Assembly: GCF_007176755.1 (NCBI RefSeq)
Contig: NZ_BJTV01000003.1
Location: 248,001 to 312,000 of the forward strand
Reading direction: 5' to 3'
From: Streptomyces sp. 1-11
Lineage (GTDB): Bacteria > Actinomycetota > Actinomycetes > Streptomycetales > Streptomycetaceae
Length of the DNA: 64,000 nt
The position numbers were made by a program, and so were the translations under genes. The notes below the pieces were generated by a model. The model saw nothing but the letters and a program-made list of their open reading frames with translations, was not told the DNA's origin and ran no database searches. Below, one piece after another: positions 57,837-64,000 of the stretch. Position 1 is the first letter of the stretch; the number at the start of each line of letters is the position of its first letter.

Positions 57837-58973
57837 TCAACCCGCCTGGAGCTGGCGCAGGTGCCGCTGGACGTTCTCCAGTGCGCCCCGGCGGCGGCCC
57901 GGTACCCGCAGCCTCAGCTCCGCGAGCGCGGGCCCGAGTTCACGGGCTCGCGCCGCGTCCTTCACACGGCTCCACTGGTGGTGCGCCCGGTCCACGGCAG
58001 CCTCCACGGCGGGCGCGTCCGGCGCCTGTCCCGCCGCCAGCCGCACCTGGGCCACCGCCAGCCAGGCCCGGCAGCTGCGTGCCGCGTCCCCGGCGAACAT
58101 GGCGAGGTCCGCCCGGACCTCGGCCCAGTGCAGGGCCTCCCCGGAGGCGGGCCCGAAGGCGCGCACGGCGGCCTCCTCCTGCCGCGCGGCGAGCGAGTCG
58201 GCCTCGGCGTGCCGGCCGGCCCGGACGGCGCCGCTGATGGCCGCGTGCGGATCGCCCTGCGCGGCCGGCGGCGCGGCCACCGGGGCGCCCGGCGTGTACG
58301 GGCGGGGCATCACGGGCAGGTGGGCGGGCGCTTGGACGGGACCCCCGGGGCCGGCCAGCACCAGATCGCGTCCGGCGCCCTGCTCGGTGAGCCGGGCCAG
58401 CGCCTGCTCGTGCAACCGGGCGAGCGGTGGCCGGTGCCCACTGCGCAGCAGCGTCGCCACCGCCTTCATGTACGCCGGCTCGGCCGGGCCCCGTCCCCTG
58501 GCCGGGGGCGCGATCCGGCCGTAGACCGCGGTCGTGCGCCCGGAGTCCAGGGGGTGCTCGGCCAGCCGGCGCCAGGTCTCCGCGTCCGCGTGCAGGTCCA
58601 CCAGGAGCGCGGTGTCGGCGGCGGAGCGCAGCCGCAGCTCCTCCCGGATCCAGTCCCAGGGCAGGGCCGTGTAGCGGACGGTCGCCGGGGTGGTGCGGGC
58701 CAGCGCGAGGTGGGGCCGGCGCTGACGCCGGTCCAGGTGGAGCTGTCCGGTGACGTAGACGGTGAGCGGCCCGGGCGCGGCCGCGGCGGCGCGCAGCCGG
58801 GTGAGGACGGCCTGCGGTTCGAGCGGGTCGGCGAGCTCGACCACGTTCGCGGTGTCGGTGCCGGACAGCACCGCGGGGGCGACCGCGGCCAGGACGGGCA
58901 GCACGCCGGCCGCGTCCACCAGACGCCCCCGGCCCAGCGGCGAGGCCGCGAGCAGCAGCACGGTTCCGGGCAT
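57837..58973 (-). CDS. Unrecognised actinobacterial protein
   Basis: A 378-residue soluble protein starting ATG 58973 (MPGTVLLLAASPLGRGRLVD). The first 170 residues alternate beta and alpha segments (LTVYVTGQLHLDRRQRRPHL, ADTALLVDLHADAETWRRLA) and could be a caspase- or CHAT-like fold, but no catalytic His/Cys dyad is evident. Residues about 240-375 are helical and TPR-like (AGRHAEADSLAARQEEAAVR). It precedes a SpoIIE-type phosphatase gene region. I do not assign a function. Confidence 0.7.
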   Translation of the reverse strand: MPGTVLLLAASPLGRGRLVDAAGVLPVLAAVAPAVLSGTDTANVVELADPLEPQAVLTRLRAAAAAPGPLTVYVTGQLHLDRRQRRPHLALARTTPATVRYTALPWDWIREELRLRSAADTALLVDLHADAETWRRLAEHPLDSGRTTAVYGRIAPPARGRGPAEPAYMKAVATLLRSGHRPPLARLHEQALARLTEQGAGRDLVLAGPGGPVQAPAHLPVMPRPYTPGAPVAAPPAAQGDPHAAISGAVRAGRHAEADSLAARQEEAAVRAFGPASGEALHWAEVRADLAMFAGDAARSCRAWLAVAQVRLAAGQAPDAPAVEAAVDRAHHQWSRVKDAARARELGPALAELRLRVPGRRRGALENVQRHLRQLQAG

Positions 58974-59049
58974 CGTCCCTCCCCTGTGGATCGCCCCTGT
59001 GGCTCGCCTACAGCCAGCACCGTAGCCGCTGCTGCTGCAAAGGGTCGGC

Positions 59050-60201
59050 TCAGGACCGCAAACGTCCCTGTTCGGGTTGTTCGGGTGCCCGCCGGACCGC
59101 GAACGCCGTGGTGTCGTCCTCCAGATGGCCGCGGGTGTGTGCGAGCACGCCGTCGCGGACCCGGCGCACGAGGCGGTGCGGTTCGGCCCGGCGCGGGTCG
59201 GCCGCGACCGCCCGGGCCACCTCGGGGACGAGCGGGTAGAACTCCCCGGCCTCGTTCCGGGCCTCGGTCACCCCGTCGGTCACCATCAGCAGGGTCTCCT
59301 CGCGGCCGAACCGCACCCGGTGCAGCGGCGGGCGGCTGCCCGTCAGGTCGCCGAGCCCGAGCGGCAGGCCGTCCCCGGCCGGCAGCTCGCGCACCCCGTC
59401 CGGGCCGACCGCGAGCGGCGGCTCGTGGCCGAAGTTGATCAGCTCGACGGTCTCCGGGGCGTCGTCGGGGAAGCCGAGCAGCACGGCGGTGGAGAAGCGG
59501 TCGCCGTCGTCGGCGCCCAGCGCGATGCGGTGCATGCGGTGCCGTGTCATACGGGTCTCCAGCCGCTCGGCGACGACCGCCAGATCCGCCTCGTGGTAGG
59601 CGGACTCGCGGAAGGTGCCGAGCAGCGCGGCGGCCGTCTCCACCGCGCCGAGCCCCTTGCCCTGGACGTCCCCGACGAGGACCCGGGTGCCGTGCGGGCC
59701 GGGCTGGATGTCGTAGTAGTCGCCGCCGACCCGGGCGTCCACGTCGGCGGCCAGGTAGACGCCCGCGTGCTCCAGCCCGCCGAAGTCCGGTGGCAGCCTG
59801 CGCAGCACGGTGCGGCGGGTGGTGTCGGCGATGTCCCGCATGTGCAGCATCTGCCGCTCCCTGCGCACCCGCGCGATGGAGGCCAGGGTGGCGAGGGCGC
59901 CGCCGAGGGCGACCAGCAGGAAGTCCGGGAGTCCCGCCCGGTGCTCGCTGGGCCAGACGCGGTCCACGGCGACGTACGTGACCAGCGAAAGCACCGCGTA
60001 CCCGGCGGTCGTCCACGCCCCGCAGACGGCCGCGGCCGTGCCCGGGACCAGCACGATCCAGGAGACGATCCGGAACCACTGCCCCGTCTCCAGGTCCAGC
60101 ACGGTGATACCGGCGAGCAGCAGCAGAGGCAGCAGCTGCAGCGCGGTCCGCCCGAGTGACCACAGCGGCTGCCGCCGGCGCCGGGACTCCACTTGTGTCA
60201 C
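59050..60201 (-). CDS. Membrane SpoIIE-type PP2C protein phosphatase
   Basis: About 383 residues from GTG 60201 (reading TQVESRRRRQPLW); the open frame extends to 60246. Three or four N-terminal transmembrane helices (about 15-100) precede a coiled segment (ARVRRERQMLHMRDIADTTR), then the PP2C domain: GGDYYDIQPGPHGTRVLVGD followed by VQGKGLGA, LLMVTDGVTEARN and EDDTTAFAVRR with metal-binding Asp residues. Such phosphatases act on anti-anti-sigma proteins and link stress or development to sigma factor control. No anti-sigma partner gene is next to it. Confidence 0.92.
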   Translation of the reverse strand: MTQVESRRRRQPLWSLGRTALQLLPLLLLAGITVLDLETGQWFRIVSWIVLVPGTAAAVCGAWTTAGYAVLSLVTYVAVDRVWPSEHRAGLPDFLLVALGGALATLASIARVRRERQMLHMRDIADTTRRTVLRRLPPDFGGLEHAGVYLAADVDARVGGDYYDIQPGPHGTRVLVGDVQGKGLGAVETAAALLGTFRESAYHEADLAVVAERLETRMTRHRMHRIALGADDGDRFSTAVLLGFPDDAPETVELINFGHEPPLAVGPDGVRELPAGDGLPLGLGDLTGSRPPLHRVRFGREETLLMVTDGVTEARNEAGEFYPLVPEVARAVAADPRRAEPHRLVRRVRDGVLAHTRGHLEDDTTAFAVRRAPEQPEQGRLRS

Positions 60202-60344
60202 GGCGGGCAGCGCTCCATGCCGTTCAGCGAAACACGGGATCACCACGGCCGCATCCGGGCACCCGGCCCGTCCGGCCGACTTGCCGGGCCGTCCCCCCAG
60301 GTGTGCCCTGGAGAGCGGGGGCGAGGAGCGAGAGGAGTGCTCTC

Positions 60345-60833
60345 ATGGCTCATGCGGCACCCGCACCCGGCGGAATGCCCCAGCGGACGACGACGCCCCG
60401 GCCCGGCGGCCGGGACACCGGCGCGGTCCGCCGGCTGCCCGACGTCTTCAGCGAGCGGACCCACGCGGTCGCGCGGTGGGCGCTGCCCATCGTGCTCGGT
60501 GTGGTCTACGGCTACTGGGCGGCCGCCAACACCCGCTACGGCGGTCCCATCACCGGCTGGAACGTGCTGTTCGGCGTGGTGACGGGCGTCGTCTTCTTCG
60601 CCGTCTTCCGGGCCCTGGAGTCCTACGCCGTACGACGCCGGCGCGAGGTGCACGCGGTGCTGTGGGCGGCCTTCACGGGCATCGCCGTCGGCTTCCTTTA
60701 CAGCCTGAGCGGGCGCGGCCACGGCGTGCTGGAGTCCGCGGTGCTGGCCCTGGCGGTCGCCGTGCCCACGTTCGTGGTGCTGTTCTACCGCTACTACACG
60801 CACGAGGACGCCGCGGGCCACCGCATCCGGTGA
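60345..60833 (+). CDS. Small polytopic membrane protein
   Basis: A 162-residue protein, ATG 60345 after GAGGAG. After a 45-residue hydrophilic N-terminus it has four hydrophobic helices (WALPIVLGVVYGYWAAANTR, NVLFGVVTGVVFFAVFRALE, VLWAAFTGIAVGFLYSLSG, VLALAVAVPTFVVLFYRYY). No named family is recognised. Divergent to the phosphatase gene; a hairpin terminator follows at 60961. Confidence 0.82.
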   Translation: MAHAAPAPGGMPQRTTTPRPGGRDTGAVRRLPDVFSERTHAVARWALPIVLGVVYGYWAAANTRYGGPITGWNVLFGVVTGVVFFAVFRALESYAVRRRREVHAVLWAAFTGIAVGFLYSLSGRGHGVLESAVLALAVAVPTFVVLFYRYYTHEDAAGHRIR

Positions 60834-60960
60834 CGGCCGGGGCCGCCCGCGCGCGCGGGCGGGCGGGCGGGCTGTGGACACGTACCGCGCGCCGTGCGGC
60901 ACCGCGTCCGCCGGCGCGCGGTGAGCGCGCGGGCCCCGACCGGTGCGCGGTGAGCACGCG

Positions 60961-60989
60961 GGCCCCGGCCGGGCGATCCGGCCGGGGCC
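60961..60989 (+). terminator. Hairpin terminator preceded by a 29-bp tandem duplication
   Basis: GGCCCCGGCCGG and its complement with the 5-base loop GCGAT form a perfect 12-bp stem. Just upstream a 29-base unit beginning GCGCGGTGAGC is repeated (60916 and 60945). Together they close the membrane protein gene. Confidence 0.75.
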
Positions 60990-61020
60990 TGCGCCGGCCG
61001 TCGTGCCCGCGCCGTCACCG

Positions 61021-61164
61021 GTCGCCGGACCCGCGCACGCCGCTGTGCCCGCCGCCCTGACCGGTCGCCGGACCCGCGCACGCCGCTGTGCCCGCCGCCC
61101 TCACCAGTCGCCGGACCCGCGCGCCCCGCTGTACCCGCCGCCCTCACCAGTCGCCGGACCCGCG
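61021..61164. repeat. 43-bp tandem repeat
   Basis: GTCGCCGGACCCGCG recurs at 61021, 61064, 61107 and 61150, an exact 43-base period with three full copies and a partial fourth. It lies in the 505-base gap 60834-61338, which holds no gene I can support. Units also contain CCGCTGTGCCCGCC. Confidence 0.9.
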
Positions 61165-61338
61165 TCGCGGCGGCTCTCCCCGGCGCCGGTGCGCACCCGC
61201 CCGGGTGAACCCGCCGCCGGAAGCGCGGTCACCCGGATCCCGGCGGCGGGCGGCCCGGCTGGCCCGTTCGGTGGACTCCGTCCCCCGAATGCAGTCGTCC
61301 CGCTCGCGCGCCCGGGCACGCGGCTCTTGCCTTGAAGG

Positions 61339-62280
61339 GTGCCCCCACGCCTCAGGAGCGCCCTGTCGGCCGCCCTGATCGCCGTGTCCTGCCTCCTCGT
61401 GCCGTTCGGCGCGCTGGCGGCCTGGGCGGCGTACGGACTAGCCGACACGGGCCGGTACGTCACCGCGATGGCCCCGCTCGCCGCCGACCCCGACGTGCGG
61501 GAAGCCGTCGCGGACACCGTCGGGGACGGCATCCTGCGCGAGGTGGACCAGCGGATGCACGTGCGCCCGCTGGAGGGCTCGGTCACCCCGTTCGTGCACG
61601 ACGCGGTGCGCTCCTTCACCCAGACCCGGGCCTTCCGGATCGCCTGGGACACCGGCAACCGGGTCACCCACGACGCCGTCCTGCGCGCCCTGCGCGAGGA
61701 CGCGGGATCCGGCGCGGCGGACGCCGGCCCCGTCACCGTCGACCTCGCCCCCGTCACCGCCCAGGTCAAGCAGCAGCTCGCCGACGACCACATCACACTC
61801 GCCGAGCGCATCCCGGTCGAGCACACCGTGGTGCCGGTGCTCGAGGCGCACGAGGTGGCCCCGCTGCGGAAAGGATTCCACGTGCTCGAAGTCGCCGGTT
61901 TCTGGTGCCCGGTCGCGGCCGTCGTCTTCGCGGTCGCCGGAATCGCCCTGGCGGTCCACCGCCGGCGCGCGATCGTGGCGACCGCGCTGGGCACGGCCCT
62001 GGGCGGCGGGCTGCTCGCCCTCGCCCTCGTCGTCGGCCGCGGCCTCACCCTCGACGGCCTGGCCGACGGCGTGTCCCGCCCGGCCGCGGGAGCGGTCTAC
62101 GACGCCCTGACCGGCACCCTGCGCACGGCCTCCTGGCTGCTGATCGGCCTCGGCCTCGCGGTCGCCCTCGCCGCTCTGCTCACCCGCCGGCTGCGGTCGT
62201 CCCGTCCCGCGCGACGCCGGCGAGGGTCCGCAGCGCCCACGCCAGCCGATGCTCCGGAGCCGAGCCGAGCCCGAGTCTGA
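61339..62280 (+). CDS. Membrane protein with large extracellular loop
   Basis: A 313-residue protein with a GTG start. Four hydrophobic helices: one at the N-terminus (ALIAVSCLLVPFGALAAWAA), then an extracellular loop of about 150 residues (YVTAMAPLAADPDVREAVAD, HVRPLEGSVTPFVHDAVRSF), and three C-terminal helices (about 195-215, 218-240, 262-285). It resembles actinobacterial integral membrane proteins of unknown role. Its last 101 bases overlap the convergent MocR gene. Confidence 0.85.
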   Translation: MPPRLRSALSAALIAVSCLLVPFGALAAWAAYGLADTGRYVTAMAPLAADPDVREAVADTVGDGILREVDQRMHVRPLEGSVTPFVHDAVRSFTQTRAFRIAWDTGNRVTHDAVLRALREDAGSGAADAGPVTVDLAPVTAQVKQQLADDHITLAERIPVEHTVVPVLEAHEVAPLRKGFHVLEVAGFWCPVAAVVFAVAGIALAVHRRRAIVATALGTALGGGLLALALVVGRGLTLDGLADGVSRPAAGAVYDALTGTLRTASWLLIGLGLAVALAALLTRRLRSSRPARRRRGSAAPTPADAPEPSRARV

Positions 62281-63526
62281 CCGCGTCCGGCGTACGGCTC
62301 GGGTCCACCCGGAAGGCCGTGCCCGGGGTCACCGCGATCCCGTGCGCCCGGGCCGCCGCGGTGAAGGTGTCCGCCCGCCAGGGCGCGGGCAGCCGCCACC
62401 AGGCGAAGTAGGCGGCCGGGTCGGACCGTACGGCGAAGCCGGCCAGCTCCTCGGCGACCAGCCGCTGCCTGCGGGCGGCGTCCCGCCGCTTGGCGTCGAC
62501 CAGCCGCGCCACGGTCCCGTCGCCGATCCACCGTACGGCCGCCTCCAGCGCGAAGGAACCCGCGCTCCAGCCGCCGGACCTGATCGCGCGCGCCACCGCC
62601 TCCGCCCGCCCGGCCGGCACCGCGGCGAACCCCGCCGTGAGCCCTGGCGCGACCCGCTTGGACAGCCCGTCGACCAGGTGCACGAGGTCCGGGGCCAGGG
62701 CGGCCAGCGGCGGCGGTCCGGCCGGTCGCAGGAAGGACCAGATCCGGTCCTCCACGACCGGTATCCCCAGGCTGTGGACGACGTCGGCCAGCCGGGCCCG
62801 GCGCTCGGCGTCCATGGTCAGCGAGGTCGGGTTGTGCAGGGTCGGCTGGAGGTAGAGGGCGGACAGCGGGGCGGTGCGGTGGGCCGCCGCGACCGACTCG
62901 GCGAGCGGTCCGCCGTCGTCGGCCGCGAGCGGGACGAGGACGCAGCCGAGCCGGCCCGCGATCTCCTTGACCAGCGGATACGTCAGCGGCTCCACACCGA
63001 CCCGGCCGCCCGGCCGGACCAGGGAGGCGAGGGTGGCGGCGATGGCCTGGCGGGCGTTGCCGGTGAAGAGCAGCCCCGCCGGGTCGGGCCGCCAGCCGTC
63101 CGTGGCCAGCAGCGCGCCGACCGCCTCCCGGGCGGCCTCGGTGCCGGCGGCCGCGGCGGGCCGCAGCGCCCCGGTCAGCGCGTCCGGCCGCAGCAGCGAC
63201 GCGAGCGCGGGGGCCAGCAGCTCCGACTGGCCGGGCGCCGACGGGTAGTTCAGCTCCAGGTTCACGGGCGTGGCCGCGGACGCCTCGGTCAGCGACCGGC
63301 CCGGCTGCCCGTCCGGCTCGGCGGCCCGCACGAACGTGCCGCGCCCGACCTCGCCCACCACCAGCCCCCGGCGCACGAGTTCGGCGTACACCCGGCCCGC
63401 CGTCGAGGCGGCGATCCCGTGCCGCCTGGCGAACGCCCGCTGCGGCGGCAGCCGTTGTCCCGGCCGGAGCCGCCCGGAGCCGATGTCGGCGGTGATCCGG
63501 TCGGCGATGCGCCGGCAGTCCTCCAC
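62180..63526 (-). CDS. MocR-type GntR regulator with PLP aminotransferase domain
   Basis: A 448-residue protein, GTG start. N-terminal GntR winged helix at about 1-70 (IADRITADIGSGRLRPGQRL, ASTAGRVYAELVRRGLVVGE). Residues about 85-440 form a fold-type I aminotransferase domain with GNARQAIAATLASLVRPGGR, EDRIWSFLRP and the PLP lysine in DGLSKRVAPGL. MocR regulators bind PLP or amino-acid adducts and often control an adjacent gene. A direct repeat ATTGCACCGAG in the divergent promoter is its probable operator; the hydrolase at 63615 is the likely target. Confidence 0.94.
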   Translation of the reverse strand: MEDCRRIADRITADIGSGRLRPGQRLPPQRAFARRHGIAASTAGRVYAELVRRGLVVGEVGRGTFVRAAEPDGQPGRSLTEASAATPVNLELNYPSAPGQSELLAPALASLLRPDALTGALRPAAAAGTEAAREAVGALLATDGWRPDPAGLLFTGNARQAIAATLASLVRPGGRVGVEPLTYPLVKEIAGRLGCVLVPLAADDGGPLAESVAAAHRTAPLSALYLQPTLHNPTSLTMDAERRARLADVVHSLGIPVVEDRIWSFLRPAGPPPLAALAPDLVHLVDGLSKRVAPGLTAGFAAVPAGRAEAVARAIRSGGWSAGSFALEAAVRWIGDGTVARLVDAKRRDAARRQRLVAEELAGFAVRSDPAAYFAWWRLPAPWRADTFTAAARAHGIAVTPGTAFRVDPSRTPDAVRLGLGSAPEHRLAWALRTLAGVARDGTTAAGG

Positions 63527-63553
63527 AAGTCCCCCTGTCGGCAGTCGCCTTGG

Positions 63554-63587
63554 ATTGCACCGAGGGCAAAGATTTTATTGCACCGAG
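63554..63587. promoter_or_regulatory. 11-bp direct repeat, candidate MocR operator
   Basis: ATTGCACCGAG occurs exactly at 63554-63564 and 63577-63587, 23 bases apart, in the 88-base gap between the divergent MocR and hydrolase genes. MocR proteins characteristically bind direct repeats. The intervening AT-rich AAAGATTTTATT may contain promoter elements. Confidence 0.65.
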
Positions 63588-63614
63588 AAGACGGGGAACC
63601 CTAGGGTCGATCAC

Positions 63615-64000
63615 ATGCCCCCCTTCCTCGCATACGATGACAAAAACCTCGGAACCTCCGCCCGCACCCCGCTCGTGCTCGTCCACGGCCACCCCTTCGA
63701 CCGCACGATGTGGGCTCCGCAACTGGCCTCGTTCGCAGACGGGCGCCGGGTGATCGCCCCCGACCTGCGCGGCTACGGCGCCTCCCCGGTGACCCCCGGC
63801 ACCGTCCCGCTCTCCCGCCACGCCCGAGACATCGAGGAACTGCTCGGCTTCCTGGAGGTGGACGCCTTCGTCCTGGCCGGGCTGTCGATGGGCGGCCAGA
63901 TCGCCATGGAGTGCTGCGCCCGCCTCGGCGACCGCGTACGGGGCCTGGTCCTCGCGGACACCTTCCCCGACCCCGAGACACCAGAGGGCAGGCGGGCCCG
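63615..64000 (+). CDS. Alpha/beta hydrolase, 3' end cut off by the window
   Basis: ATG 63615 opens a frame running to the end of the window (128 complete codons). Features of alpha/beta hydrolases: oxyanion motif LVLVHGHPFDRTMW, APDLRGYGAS, and nucleophile elbow LAGLSMGGQIAM with the active serine. The catalytic His and likely lid lie beyond the window. Divergent to a MocR regulator, which probably regulates it. Substrate unknown. Confidence 0.92.
   Translation, partial: MPPFLAYDDKNLGTSARTPLVLVHGHPFDRTMWAPQLASFADGRRVIAPDLRGYGASPVTPGTVPLSRHARDIEELLGFLEVDAFVLAGLSMGGQIAMECCARLGDRVRGLVLADTFPDPETPEGRRA

Noticed and set aside
1..64000. Prophage, integrative element or insertion sequence
   Set aside because: I found no integrase, transposase, terminase, tRNA-linked direct repeat or abrupt composition change over gene-sized stretches.

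Overview
The window is typical high-GC actinobacterial chromosome, almost certainly Streptomyces or a close relative. Codon third positions are overwhelmingly G/C, GTG and TTG starts are common, and the gene families are typical of the genus: several ECF sigma factors, LytR-CpsA-Psr protein, SpoIIE-type PP2C phosphatase, fused SecDF, sortase substrate, XRE-TPR regulator. I see no tRNA, rRNA, CRISPR array, transposase, integrase or phage module. Both ends cut a gene: a MerR-like regulator on the left and an alpha/beta hydrolase on the right.

Region 1 (1-5.6 kb): two paralogous MerR-like regulators, a cold-shock protein with a strong terminator, a DUF4232 lipoprotein with a collagen-like linker, a membrane-spanning HTH protein, and a SigK-like ECF sigma factor overlapping its zinc-binding anti-sigma factor. 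Region 2 (5.7-13.2 kb): an envelope-stress island. A minus-strand operon encodes an ECF sigma factor, a protein joining a zinc anti-sigma motif to an Asp23-like region, and a further Asp23-like protein. It is followed by a membrane molybdenum oxidoreductase, a fasciclin lipoprotein, and an Asp23 / small membrane protein / Asp23-DUF6286 / AmaP / YihY operon.

Region 3 (13.2-26 kb): two small membrane proteins, a PucR-type regulator behind two palindromes, a type II NADH dehydrogenase-like flavoprotein with an ECF41 sigma factor, a SecDF fusion, a repeat-rich secreted protein, a NarL-type two-component system, two DksA/TraR zinc-finger proteins, a short MreB-like protein, an Rv1733c-type membrane protein and a GYD protein. 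The mix suggests stress or dormancy physiology. Region 4 (26-31.5 kb): a secreted TNT-type NADase, a glyoxalase-like protein, an M1-type peptidase and an exported peptidoglycan amidase.

Region 5 (31.6-40 kb): an NAD-dependent epimerase, an OmpR-type two-component system, a GT2 glycosyltransferase, a DUF2064 transferase, a methyltransferase, a membrane protein, a membrane molybdopterin enzyme and a membrane glycosyltransferase-like protein. A shared motif TCCGTAAGG upstream of the epimerase and of the GT2 gene ties the glyco-genes to the two-component system. Region 6 (40-54 kb): aquaglyceroporin, atypical SDR, DUF4328 protein, SigE-family sigma factor with a probable membrane regulator, a large Ig-repeat secreted protein, a DUF6445-like oxygenase, a DUF4142 protein, a GH13 alpha-glucosidase, an LAETG surface protein, a nucleoside hydrolase and a lipoprotein.

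Region 7 (54-64 kb): an XRE-TPR regulator divergent from a tiny exported peptide with a palindrome between them (a candidate peptide-signalling pair), an LCP protein coupled to a 61-residue orphan ORF, an unrecognised protein, a SpoIIE-type phosphatase, two membrane proteins, and a MocR regulator divergent from a hydrolase across an 11-bp direct repeat. Several intergenic spaces hold tandem or dispersed repeats of 28-43 bp.
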